In this document: in pieces, positions 17,397 through 25,983 of the stretch | Numbering within the stretch: position 1 is the stretch's first letter | How the letters are laid out: each line of letters starts with the position of its first letter | Assembly: GCA_902761655.1 (NCBI GenBank) | Contig: CACWLD010000008.1 | Location: forward strand, 1 to 47,580 | Length of the DNA: 47,580 bases | Reading direction: 5' to 3' | DNA from: an uncultured Bacteroidia bacterium | Lineage (GTDB): Bacteria > Bacteroidota > Bacteroidia > Bacteroidales > UBA932 | The notes under the pieces: generated by a model | The model's input: the letters and a program-made list of their open reading frames with translations, nothing else | Databases searched by the model: none | Told to the model about the DNA's origin: nothing | Position numbers and translations under genes: made by a program

Positions 17397-17872
17397 TAGA
17401 AAATGTTTTTCTTGAATCTTGCGGTCCAGTCTTCCAGCCGGGGACCTTGTTCCCCTTGCTTCACGCAGTAGAAGCGCTGGTTGGTGGTGGGGGAGTCAAG
17501 CGGGCCGCACTCGTCAATGTAAGGGCCCACTTTCACAAAGTCAAGGGCGTCCAGCACCGGCCTGGCATTTTCCAGGTCGCGGCCGGAGTACCAGCAGGTC
17601 TTGAGTCCAGGATAGTCCTTCTTGAGCCAAAGGGCCAGTTCCCTGACCTTGGCGGGCTCAGCGTCTCCTCCCATAAAGGAAACGCAGGAAATGCCGGGGT
17701 TCCTTTTAACAAGCATAGCGAGGGACTCGTTGTCGAGAACCTCGCCTATGTCCTGTGCAAGATAGCTTGAATGGCATCCCGGGCACTTTACCGGACAGTT
17801 GCTTATGTTTATTGCCAGGGTGACCTCGTCGGGAACTTCCCTGAAGACCACCTTGGTGTCTACATATTTCAT
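17396..17872 (-). CDS. nrdG: Anaerobic ribonucleotide reductase activase
   Basis: A 158-residue radical-SAM activase that puts the glycyl radical on NrdD. The iron-sulfur motif is CPVKCPGCH (Cys-x3-Cys-x2-Cys) near residue 27, and FMGGDAEP matches the SAM-binding GGD region. The length is normal. The ATG overlaps the nrdD stop by 4 bases. Confidence 0.96.
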   Translation of the reverse strand: MKYVDTKVVFREVPDEVTLAINISNCPVKCPGCHSSYLAQDIGEVLDNESLAMLVKRNPGISCVSFMGGDAEPAKVRELALWLKKDYPGLKTCWYSGRDLENARPVLDALDFVKVGPYIDECGPLDSPTTNQRFYCVKQGEQGPRLEDWTARFKKNIF

Positions 17873-20025
17873 TTGACCTCCTTTGCGTAATACCTGTGCT
17901 TGGCCTCAATGTGTCTGTAGTGGTCAAAGTCGTCAATAGGACGAAGGAATCCGATTACCCTGGTCCACTGGCGCATAGGGGCGCCGCACTTGGGGCATAC
18001 GTCCAGAGGCTGCTTTACAATGTGGTGGCAGTTTGGATCCGTACACTCGCTGTTGGGGATGTTGAACGTGAAGTAGGATGTACCCTGGGCAATTGCAAAG
18101 TCGATGAGCTTGAGGTACTGGAACTTGGTCAGGTGCTCCTCAAGGTTGCAGTGCAGTCCCACGCCGCCGTCAAGGAGCTCGGTGAACTCGCGTCCGTGCA
18201 GGCGGAACTTGTCCAGGACGGAAGTCTCGGGATCGTCCGCAAGGTAGAAGTATGAGTTGTAGAGCACCCTGTTCTCAGGAACCCAGTATCCGTCCTCCTT
18301 GTCCCAGTTGTAGTTCTTGGAGCTGAGGCCCTCTGCGGGCACGAACTCCTGGTTGAACTGGAACAGCTTGGTGGAGTGGGCCTTGTTCTGTTCGCTGATG
18401 GTTCCGGTCACAAGGCGGCAGAACTCCATATACGGCTTGTTGTAGTTGCAGGTGAGGCCTATGAACTCTGCGGCCTCGTTGATTCCGTTCTCTCCAATTG
18501 TGCTGTACAGCTTGTTCATCTTGATGTAGTTGGCCTTGGATGCGTTGAGCATTCCGGCTTTCTCCGTGTCGTACAGCAGGGTCTTGTATGCGATGTGGTA
18601 TTTGTAAACCCTTTCAAGGATGTCAACCAGATACTGCTTGAAGTCTGCAGAGAGGTCCTTGAAATGCTCTTTCACGTATTCGCGGTCCATCTCGCGGTCC
18701 TTGGCCCAGTTCTGGATGATTCGGTTGAGGTTGAGGGTGATTACGTTGGCGCTTCCGGTCTGTACTCCGGTGAGTCCGTTGGTGAAGGTGAACACGTTCT
18801 CCTGGATCTCGTTGCGGAGACGGCAGCAGGATGCCAGTCCGTTGGGGTTGTCGGAGATGTAGGTGAAGAAGGAGTGGCCCTCTGAATACATCTGGGCGGT
18901 GAAGTCCTTGTACTCCTTGTCAATGATGTCGTTTCCGTTGGAAAGGAGGGCCATTGTTTCTACCGGGAAGGTGAGCAGGGTCTTGGTCCTTTCCTGGTTG
19001 AACCAGCGCATAAAGTCCTTCTGCAGGTAGCTGACGCGCTCCCAGGAGGGCTTGCTTCCGTCAGGGAAGTAGAAGTCGTCGAACAGGGCGTGCCAGTAGT
19101 TGCTGTCGTAGTAGCTGATGTTGGTGAAAGGAGACTGGTAGCTACGGTTTCCTGCAGGCTGGTTGATTCCGTATACGATCTGCTGGAAGGACTGGTGGAT
19201 GGTGTCGCCAATGGTGCGCTTGGGGTACAGGGAGGCCAGTTCGTCAATCTTGTTGATGTAGTCCTCTCCAAAATCCTTGACGCAGTAGTAGTCAAACACG
19301 TTGAAGAACTCTCCGAATGCGACGGCGCCCTTGCACTGGGCGGAGAGCAGGAAGGCCAAGTTGCAGAACTGGCCGCAGAAGCTGCTCAGGTTCTTTGGCG
19401 CCGTAGCTCCAAGGCCGTCCATTCCGTGTGTGCCTTCCTGTACCAGGGGGTACAGGGATACGGCCTCGCAGTAATTCTTGACGGCCGGTGAGGAGGCTTC
19501 GTCGTGGACGTAGATTATGTGGCTCAGGAGGTCTTTCTCGTACTGGTCTGCAACCTCGGGGGAAAGTTCCTTGAGTTTCTTCTTCATACGGTAGCGCTGG
19601 ATCTGGCGGTTGAGGGTCTTGTAGACCTCTCCGTCCAGGTTGGCCACGTTCTTGATTGCCACATTGGCGTTTGCGTCGGTCTCGGAGGAGGTGGCGGCGT
19701 TTGCGTCGGACTTGGCGTATGTGTCCATATAGTCCACCCTTTCCTTAATGAAACGTAGATCCTTGTGCTTCTCGCGGTACAGGATGTAAGCCTTGGCAAC
19801 GGTGTAGTACTTCTCGTACATCAGCTGGGTCTCCACAATGTCCTGGAGTTTTTCAACCTTGAAGGTGTAGTCGTCATCGAACATATCGATGAAGTGCTTG
19901 AGCCCTTCTATGAAGCTGATGGGGGTTTTCTCGTATCCACAGGCCTTGAAAGCCGATTCTACCGCTACTTCAATCTTTGAGAAATCAAATGGCTGTATTT
20001 CGCCGTTTCTTTTGATTACGTTCAT
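17869..20025 (-). CDS. nrdD: Anaerobic ribonucleoside-triphosphate reductase
   Basis: A 718-residue class III reductase that makes deoxynucleotides without oxygen. It has an N-terminal ATP-cone (MNVIKRNGEIQPFDFSKIE), a central barrel with GTHGMDGLGATAPKN and SFCGQFCNLAFLLSAQ, a C-terminal zinc site (CTDPNCHH and CPKCG) and the glycyl-radical loop RVIGFLRP, where the Gly is the radical site. It begins a tightly packed run that continues into nrdG and the uronate genes. An AAACCACAT leader precedes the ATG. Confidence 0.97.
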   Translation of the reverse strand: MNVIKRNGEIQPFDFSKIEVAVESAFKACGYEKTPISFIEGLKHFIDMFDDDYTFKVEKLQDIVETQLMYEKYYTVAKAYILYREKHKDLRFIKERVDYMDTYAKSDANAATSSETDANANVAIKNVANLDGEVYKTLNRQIQRYRMKKKLKELSPEVADQYEKDLLSHIIYVHDEASSPAVKNYCEAVSLYPLVQEGTHGMDGLGATAPKNLSSFCGQFCNLAFLLSAQCKGAVAFGEFFNVFDYYCVKDFGEDYINKIDELASLYPKRTIGDTIHQSFQQIVYGINQPAGNRSYQSPFTNISYYDSNYWHALFDDFYFPDGSKPSWERVSYLQKDFMRWFNQERTKTLLTFPVETMALLSNGNDIIDKEYKDFTAQMYSEGHSFFTYISDNPNGLASCCRLRNEIQENVFTFTNGLTGVQTGSANVITLNLNRIIQNWAKDREMDREYVKEHFKDLSADFKQYLVDILERVYKYHIAYKTLLYDTEKAGMLNASKANYIKMNKLYSTIGENGINEAAEFIGLTCNYNKPYMEFCRLVTGTISEQNKAHSTKLFQFNQEFVPAEGLSSKNYNWDKEDGYWVPENRVLYNSYFYLADDPETSVLDKFRLHGREFTELLDGGVGLHCNLEEHLTKFQYLKLIDFAIAQGTSYFTFNIPNSECTDPNCHHIVKQPLDVCPKCGAPMRQWTRVIGFLRPIDDFDHYRHIEAKHRYYAKEVK

Positions 20026-20075
20026 ATGTGGTTTAAGTTTCTTTTTAGAGAATAGTTTTCAGATGGAATTACGGT

Positions 20076-20083
20076 CAAAGTTA
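20076..20083 (-). promoter_or_regulatory. -7 box (TAACTTTG) of nrdD
   Basis: TAACTTTG on the - strand is a full match to TAnnTTTG, 50 bases before the nrdD ATG. No clear -33 TTTG at the right distance. It would drive nrdDG and, with no gap following, the whole uronate set. Confidence 0.5.
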
Positions 20084-20125
20084 GTACAAGTTTCCCGAAT
20101 ACGCCGTATAATTTTATAAACAATT

Positions 20126-20159
20126 TTTTGGGGGTTTTTAACAAATTGGTTGTACCTTT
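20126..20159 (+). promoter_or_regulatory. Promoter of the LamG/GH43 gene set
   Basis: TTTG at 20126-20129 and TACCTTTG at about 20152-20159 with a spacer of about 22 nt, close to the Bacteroidota consensus. The 161-bp gap between nrdD and the LamG gene holds both divergent promoters and nothing else that I recognise. Confidence 0.5.
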
Positions 20160-20186
20160 GTGTATTGGTTTTGAAAACAGATTAAT

Positions 20187-21002
20187 ATGAAGATTATAAA
20201 GATTTTTGCTCTGCTATTTTTGTGCTTGGGAGTTGTTTCTTGTGGTGCTGACATTGAAAAGGGACTCGTAGTCCATTCAGACTTCGAAGGAGACGCAAGG
20301 GATGACAGCCCTAATCATTATGACGGTATGCTCAGGAGCGGCGCTTCAATAAGCGACGACAGCGCCGTGGGAAATTCCTCCGTATATTTTGACGGCAATC
20401 AGGCATATGTAGAGTATCCGGAAGGCAAAGTTTACTTTGACGGTAGTTATTCCATCAGCATCTGGGTGAAATGGGAAGAGTGCCACGTATGGGACAGGAT
20501 CCTGGATTTCAACCAGATAATGCCGCAGGCAGGAAACGCCGTAACCTGGCGCATCGGCTCCAATGTAGACGGCAAGGCCAACAGCCTCTGGCTGGACCAG
20601 TGGGTGCTTGACAACGACAACAATCCCGTTTCCAGCATCATCTCCCTGGATAATGTCCCGGCGGACGCAGGCCTTGGCTACAGTGTGAAACTTGGACAGT
20701 GGGACCACTACGTAGTAGTATATGATGTCTCCGCTTCCAACTCCCAGGGCGTCAAGCATAACGAAAAGGGACAGGAAATCCGTTACCGCGGCGCCGTTAC
20801 GCTGTATGTCAACGGAAAGAAGGTTGGCCAGAACAACCACTGCTTCAATCCTCAGCCAATCCCCACCGTTGCAAACTGGCTTGGCCGCAGCCGCTATCAG
20901 GGAGACCCTCATTTCAAAGGCTGGATGGATGACTTCAGGATTTATGACAGGAAGCTTTCAGCCAGTGAGGTCCAGTCGCTCTACAAGCTGGGAGCAAATT
21001 AA
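20187..21002 (+). CDS. LamG/concanavalin-like lipoprotein
   Basis: A 271-residue lipoprotein (lipobox GVVSC) with one LamG-type jelly-roll domain: GLVVHSDFEGDARDDSPNHY, YSISIWVKWEE, a TLYVNGKKVG strand and the closing GWMDDFRIYDRKLSASEV. Such domains bind or cleave glycans; I see no hydrolase motif, so binding is more likely. It is 26 bases upstream of a GH43 arabinanase and probably in the same operon. A surface carbohydrate-binding partner for that enzyme is a plausible role. Confidence 0.75.
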   Translation: MKIIKIFALLFLCLGVVSCGADIEKGLVVHSDFEGDARDDSPNHYDGMLRSGASISDDSAVGNSSVYFDGNQAYVEYPEGKVYFDGSYSISIWVKWEECHVWDRILDFNQIMPQAGNAVTWRIGSNVDGKANSLWLDQWVLDNDNNPVSSIISLDNVPADAGLGYSVKLGQWDHYVVVYDVSASNSQGVKHNEKGQEIRYRGAVTLYVNGKKVGQNNHCFNPQPIPTVANWLGRSRYQGDPHFKGWMDDFRIYDRKLSASEVQSLYKLGAN

Positions 21003-21007
21003 AACAG

Positions 21008-21027
21008 CCCACTAATTACCCACTAAT
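21008..21027 (+). repeat. Tandem CCCACTAAT leader motif
   Basis: CCCACTAAT occurs at 21008-21016 and again at 21019-21027, directly before the ATG at 21029. The core CCACTAA is shared with the GH3 and GH5-like leaders. Confidence 0.5.
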
Positions 21028-21028
21028 A

Positions 21029-22585
21029 ATGAATAACCCTAAATTAATTTTCTTATCGGCTCTTTTGCTTTGTGGATGCACGTCCAACCTGCCAAAAGTG
21101 CCGGAAGGAGTTCCGCCAACCGAGTACAAGAACGTAGTTGTGCACGACCCTTCCATTATGGACACTTCTGAGGGAGTGTACTACATTACCGGTTCCCATA
21201 TGGCCGGCGCCAGGTCCAACGACCTCATCGACTGGGAACAGCTTTCAATGAGCGTCCAGCAGCAGAGCTGGTTCCAGGACATCCAGACGGAACTTGGAGA
21301 CGTAATGGCCTGGGGGCACACCCGCACCTTCTGGGCGGGATGCCTCATCCAGCTGAAATCCGGCCCTTATGCCGGCAAGTATATGATGAACTACTGCGTC
21401 TGCCAGGGCAGCTGCCCGCAGGGCGCAATAGGTTATGCCATTGCGGACAAGCCGGAAGGCCCCTATCACGACAAGGGCGTCCTCCTTTACTCCTTCGGCT
21501 CCAGGAATACTGCCGATATCTACGATGCCCAGACACTGGATCTTCTCCGTTCAGGAGAGTCCGGAAACCTGGAGGCTTACGCCGACATCACCGCTCCGGA
21601 CGGCACCGTTGTCAGGTACAACTCCAACTTTATGCCCAACGCCATCGACCCTTGTACATTCTATGACGCGCAGGGCCAGCTGTGGCTTTTGTATGGCTCC
21701 TATTCAGGCGGCATCTTCATTCACAGGCTGAATCCTGACGGCACAATTGACAAGACTTACAGCAGCGATTACTACGGCAAGAAGCTGATGGGCAGCTACC
21801 ATACTCCAATCGAGGGACCGTTCATAATGTACAGCCCTGAGACTGAGTACTATTATATGTTCGTTTCCTACGGCGGACTCAATGCCAACGGAGGATACAA
21901 CATCCGTGTATCCAGGAGCAAGAACCCTGACGGCCCGTTCCTTGACCCTGCAGGCCAGGATATGATAGAATGTATGGGCTTGCCCGGCCAGACAATGAAC
22001 CGCCAGAACCCTGTGATTGAGAAATACGGCCTCAAGCTTATGGGCAACTTCCAGTTTATGCCTTTTGGACAGGAGCGGAACGCCTCTGAGGGATATAAGT
22101 CACCGGGACACAATTCTGCTTATTACGATGCGTCCACCGGCAGGTACTTCCTCCTTTTCCATACCCGTTTCCAGGGTTCGGGAGACCGTTACCAGGTAAG
22201 GGTGCACCAGATGTTTATGAACGAGGACGGATGGCCCGTAGTGGCTCCTCACCGTTATTCCGGAGTAGTTGAAGGTGTAAGGTACGGAAAGAAAGACCTT
22301 GCAGGTGCCTATAAGTTCGTCAACCACGGAACAAGGACTACCGGAGAACTTACTGAATCCTCAATCATATACCTCAATTCAGACGGTACCGTGTCCGGCG
22401 ATGCTTCCGGAAACTGGACCTGGAACAAGGCTGGCGGAAAGAATTACGCACAGTTTACAATAGACGGTAAGACGTACAAGGGCGTATTCAATTACCAGTA
22501 TGACCCTGCCAACAACGTCAACCGGTTCACCTTCACCGCCTGCGGCACCTCAAACGAGACCATCTGGGGAAGCAAGGCGGAATAG
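21029..22585 (+). CDS. GH43 arabinanase-type lipoprotein with C-terminal beta domain
   Basis: A 518-residue lipoprotein (lipobox LLCGC). The GH43 propeller has the three expected acids: Asp in VVHDPSIMD, Asp in NAIDPCTFYD and Glu in PIEGPFIMY. GHNSAYYDASTGRYFLLFHTRF is a late blade. From about residue 420 a separate beta domain (SSIIYLNSDGTVSGDASGNW) resembles the C-terminal lipocalin-like domain of extracellular endo-1,5-alpha-L-arabinanases. Expected reaction: cleavage of arabinan chains. It lies between the LamG lipoprotein and a MATE transporter. Confidence 0.9.
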   Translation: MNNPKLIFLSALLLCGCTSNLPKVPEGVPPTEYKNVVVHDPSIMDTSEGVYYITGSHMAGARSNDLIDWEQLSMSVQQQSWFQDIQTELGDVMAWGHTRTFWAGCLIQLKSGPYAGKYMMNYCVCQGSCPQGAIGYAIADKPEGPYHDKGVLLYSFGSRNTADIYDAQTLDLLRSGESGNLEAYADITAPDGTVVRYNSNFMPNAIDPCTFYDAQGQLWLLYGSYSGGIFIHRLNPDGTIDKTYSSDYYGKKLMGSYHTPIEGPFIMYSPETEYYYMFVSYGGLNANGGYNIRVSRSKNPDGPFLDPAGQDMIECMGLPGQTMNRQNPVIEKYGLKLMGNFQFMPFGQERNASEGYKSPGHNSAYYDASTGRYFLLFHTRFQGSGDRYQVRVHQMFMNEDGWPVVAPHRYSGVVEGVRYGKKDLAGAYKFVNHGTRTTGELTESSIIYLNSDGTVSGDASGNWTWNKAGGKNYAQFTIDGKTYKGVFNYQYDPANNVNRFTFTACGTSNETIWGSKAE

Positions 22586-22600
22586 GACCATAACTTTTAA

Positions 22601-23989
22601 ATGATTTCTACAAAAGACACATTGCTGGGGAAACTTCGCAGTGGGGAGCCGTTGCGTGGAGCGGAGTTGTTCAAGCTCATAATGCTGATGTCCCTGCCTG
22701 CGATCCTCGCGCAGCTTTCAATGTGTCTGATGAGCTACATCGACGCGGCAATGGTGGGGCGCCTGGGCAGCGCCCAGGCCGCGGCGGTGGGGCTTATGTC
22801 CTCTTCCACCTGGCTGTTCGGCAGTTTCTGCTACGGAAACAGTTCCGGATTCACGGTCCAGATAGCGCATCGCTGCGGGGCCGGGGATTACAGCGGAGCC
22901 AAGCGCATATTCAGGAAAGGATTGTTCACGGTGCTGGGAGTCAGCCTGTTCTTTGCCCTGATAGCGCTTGCCATAAGCGGAAGTCTTCCGCACTGGCTGC
23001 GCGGAGGGCCGGACATCATTGACGACGCCAGGGCGTATTTCCGCATTTACACGCTTTTCCTGCCGGTATTCCAGCTTGCGGTGTATTGCGAATCGGCATT
23101 GATTGCCAGCGGCAATATGAAGGTTCCCAGCTATACCAGCGTGGTGATGTGCGTGCTGGACGTGGTGTTCAATTACTTCTTCATCTTCAAGATGGGAAAG
23201 GGAGTTGCCGGAGCCGCGCTTGGAACAGGGCTCGCGGAGGTTTGCGCGGGAGGGTTCCTGCTGTACTACGCGTGCTTCCGCAGCAGCGAGCTCAGGCAGG
23301 ACCTGCCCGTGGAGAAGAAAGAAGGGGACACAAGGAAGATATTCGACCAGGCTTTTGGAATTACCTGGCCTCTGTGGATCCAGAACCTGGTCAGCCGCGG
23401 AGCGTATGTGGCGGCCACGTTCATCATAGCTCCGCTGGGAACGGTGGCAATAGCGGCAAACTCCTTTGCCATAATTGCCGAAGGCTTCTGCTATCTGCCG
23501 GGTTACGGGGTGCAGGATGCGGCCACGTCGCTGGTGGGACAGAGCCTGGGGGCGGGGCGGAAGGAACTGGCCCGCCGCCTGAGCTGGATAGCCATCGCCT
23601 GTGGCGCCGGGATGATGACGCTCCTGGCGGTGCTTATGTACGCCTTCGCCCCGCAGATAATGGCTCTGCTGAGCCAGGATCCGGAAGTGATAGCGCTGGG
23701 AGCAAGGTGTCTGCGGATAGAGGCGTGGGCGGAACTGTTGTTCGGCGTGAGCATAGTAGGCTATGGATGTTGTGTGGGCGCGGGGGATACCCTGGTGCCT
23801 TCGGTAATAAATTTTATGAGTATGTGGGTTATCCGTCTGGGGTTGGCGCTGCTGCTGATTCCACGCTTCGGCCTTGCCGGATATTGGATTGGAATGGCCA
23901 CGGAGCTCTGTGTAAAGGGAATCATATTCGCAATCAGGGTAAGCGGAACGCGATGGATGCGGACAAGGCTTACCGCAAGTACAGTTTGA
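22601..23989 (+). CDS. MATE family efflux transporter
   Basis: A 462-residue inner-membrane exporter with about 12 hydrophobic segments in two halves. Typical pieces are LMSLPAILAQLSMCLMSYIDAAMVGRLG, with its shorter core AAMVGRLGS, and QSLGAGRKELARR in the second half. MATE proteins export drugs or metabolites using a sodium or proton gradient. Its place 15 bases behind a GH43 gene is unusual for drug efflux, so a metabolite substrate is possible. The stop is followed after one base by the DUF3737 start. Confidence 0.93.
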   Translation: MISTKDTLLGKLRSGEPLRGAELFKLIMLMSLPAILAQLSMCLMSYIDAAMVGRLGSAQAAAVGLMSSSTWLFGSFCYGNSSGFTVQIAHRCGAGDYSGAKRIFRKGLFTVLGVSLFFALIALAISGSLPHWLRGGPDIIDDARAYFRIYTLFLPVFQLAVYCESALIASGNMKVPSYTSVVMCVLDVVFNYFFIFKMGKGVAGAALGTGLAEVCAGGFLLYYACFRSSELRQDLPVEKKEGDTRKIFDQAFGITWPLWIQNLVSRGAYVAATFIIAPLGTVAIAANSFAIIAEGFCYLPGYGVQDAATSLVGQSLGAGRKELARRLSWIAIACGAGMMTLLAVLMYAFAPQIMALLSQDPEVIALGARCLRIEAWAELLFGVSIVGYGCCVGAGDTLVPSVINFMSMWVIRLGLALLLIPRFGLAGYWIGMATELCVKGIIFAIRVSGTRWMRTRLTASTV

Positions 23990-23990
23990 A

Positions 23991-24827
23991 ATGGATATAG
24001 TATCAAATGCCGTTTTTGAGGGAGAGCGCCCCTTGTACGCCAGTCACGATCTTATAATTGAGAATGTCACCATTCTGGAAGGGGAGTCGGCAATAAAGGA
24101 ATGCAGCAACCTGGAGGTTCTAGGATGCCGTTTCGAGGGCAAATACCCCCTCTGGTGCTGCTCCGGCACAGTTGTAAAAGACTGCCACTTCACGGAAGGC
24201 GCCCGCGCCGCAATATGGTATTCTCAGGATATGGAAATGTCCGGATGCAAGGCGATAGCCCCCAAGATGTTCCGCGAGATGGACCGTCTGAAGCTGCGCG
24301 ACTGCTATTTCACGGATTCAATGGAGACACTCTGGGACTGCCGTACTGTAGACTTGGAAAACTGCCGGTTCGAGGAAGCCACATATATCTTTATGCGCTG
24401 CAGCAACGTAACGGCCCGCAACATCCACATAAGCGGAAGATATGCCTTCCAATATGCAAGCAACGTGGAGATCCACGACTCCGTCCTGGACACCAAGGAC
24501 TCCTTCTGGGAGGCCAGTGACGTGACCATATATGATTCCACCATTTCAGGAGAATACATTGGCTGGTATTCCAGGAACCTGCGCCTGGTACGATGCCATA
24601 TCGCTGGAACCCAGCCCCTCTGCTATGCTAAGGGTCTTGTCTTGGAAGACTGCACTATGGATGCCGATGCTGACCTTGCCTTCGAATACAGTGACGTGCA
24701 CGCCACCGTACGCGGCAACATAACGTCAATAAAGAATCCGCGCAGCGGTCATATCCACGCGGATTCCTATTCCCAGATAATACTGGACTCTAATATAAAG
24801 GCGCCGGGAGACTGCGTTATAGACTGA
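23991..24827 (+). CDS. DUF3737 right-handed beta-helix protein
   Basis: A 278-residue protein without a signal peptide, built of about 20-residue rungs with strands such as DLIIENVTILEGESAIKEC, LEVLGCRFEGKYPLWCC and LVLEDCTMDADADLAFEYS. This matches DUF3737, a cytosolic right-handed beta-helix family. The rungs carry many Cys, Trp and Asp residues in line. The reaction is unknown; the fold is shared with pectin-acting enzymes, but I see no lyase or hydrolase active site. It follows the MATE gene by one base and converges on patB with an 11-base overlap. Confidence 0.8.
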   Translation: MDIVSNAVFEGERPLYASHDLIIENVTILEGESAIKECSNLEVLGCRFEGKYPLWCCSGTVVKDCHFTEGARAAIWYSQDMEMSGCKAIAPKMFREMDRLKLRDCYFTDSMETLWDCRTVDLENCRFEEATYIFMRCSNVTARNIHISGRYAFQYASNVEIHDSVLDTKDSFWEASDVTIYDSTISGEYIGWYSRNLRLVRCHIAGTQPLCYAKGLVLEDCTMDADADLAFEYSDVHATVRGNITSIKNPRSGHIHADSYSQIILDSNIKAPGDCVID

Positions 24828-25983
24828 GATAAGCCCTGAGTCCCGCGAACACCCTGTCCAGGCCCTCCTTGAGGGTGGCCCTAGGACAGGCGATGTTTAT
24901 GCGTACGAACTTGCCGTCTCCGTACATTTCTCCGGAATTTATCCAGACCTTGAAGTTGTCTATAAGGTAGTCCTGCAGTTCCTTTGTGTCAGGCATTAGG
25001 GCGCTGAAGTCCGCCCAGGCAAGGTATGTGGCCTCAAGGTCACATACGTGCACTTGCGGGAATTCCTTGGCGAAGCGCTCGCGCATATACAGGAAGTTCT
25101 GGTGTACGTAGGCGTTCATCTGGTCCAGCCAGTTCTCGCCTTCTTCCGTAAAGGCACCCTGGAGGGCGGCCTCGCCAATCTGGTTCATATCCGTGTACAC
25201 CCACCAGTCCATCACCTTGGATACCTTGTCCCTTATGGCCTGGTTGGCCGCAATTATGTTGGCCACCTGGAGCCCGGCAATGTTGAAGCACTTGGTGGGG
25301 GAGATGAGGGACACGCAGTTCTGCTGGAATTCTTCCTTGATGCCTGCAAATGGGGTGTAGGCGCATCCCGGAGGCACAATGTCGCAATGGATTTCGTCAG
25401 AGATGACGGTAACTCCGTATTTGAGGCAGATGTCTCCCAGCTTCTCCAGTTCTTCCCTGGTCCAGAGCCTTCCGGCAGGATTCTGAGGGTTGCACAGGAG
25501 GAACAGTTTGGCCTCCTTGCAACGCTCTTCAAAATCTTCGAAATCGAAACTGTATTTCCCGTCTTTGTATGTCAGCTTGCTCTCGCTGATTTCCCTACCG
25601 CAGTCTTTCAGGCAATGGAAGAAGGCATTGTATGCGGGGGTGTTCAGAATTACCTTGTCCCCAGGTTCTGAAAGGGCTGTGACGCATATGGAAGTGCCTG
25701 GAACCAGGCCTCCAACAGGGAGTATCCATTCCTTCTGTATTGCCCAGCCGTGCCTGCGGCCCCACCAGCCAATTACGGAATTGTAATAGTTGTCCGGGGT
25801 TTTGGTGTAGCCGAATATTCCGTGGTCGATCTTCTTCTGAATTGCCTCAAGGATGCAGGGGGCGGCCTTGAAATCCATATCGGCCACCCACAGGGGCAGT
25901 ACGCCGGGGATATAGTCCCACTTGTAGGAAGAGGTGTTCTCCCGCGGGATTACAGTATCGAAATCGTAGATTGTCTTGTTCAT
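24817..25983 (-). CDS. patB: PLP-dependent C-S lyase/aminotransferase, MalY/PatB type
   Basis: A 388-residue fold-type I PLP enzyme. MalY/PatB marks are LPLWVADMDF near the N-terminus, YNSVIGWWGRRHGW, NPQNPAGRLWTREEL, SDEIHCDIV and SPTKCFNIAGLQ with the PLP-binding Lys. Members cleave cystathionine or cysteine conjugates to a thiol, pyruvate and ammonia. It abuts the stop of the GH5-like gene directly and probably shares its transcript, though no metabolic link is obvious. Confidence 0.9.
   Translation of the reverse strand: MNKTIYDFDTVIPRENTSSYKWDYIPGVLPLWVADMDFKAAPCILEAIQKKIDHGIFGYTKTPDNYYNSVIGWWGRRHGWAIQKEWILPVGGLVPGTSICVTALSEPGDKVILNTPAYNAFFHCLKDCGREISESKLTYKDGKYSFDFEDFEERCKEAKLFLLCNPQNPAGRLWTREELEKLGDICLKYGVTVISDEIHCDIVPPGCAYTPFAGIKEEFQQNCVSLISPTKCFNIAGLQVANIIAANQAIRDKVSKVMDWWVYTDMNQIGEAALQGAFTEEGENWLDQMNAYVHQNFLYMRERFAKEFPQVHVCDLEATYLAWADFSALMPDTKELQDYLIDNFKVWINSGEMYGDGKFVRINIACPRATLKEGLDRVFAGLRAYLSL

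Noticed and set aside
23086..24000. 304-codon + strand open frame in another frame of the MATE gene
   Set aside because: Arg/Gly-rich shadow text; the MATE frame has the family motifs and membrane segments.
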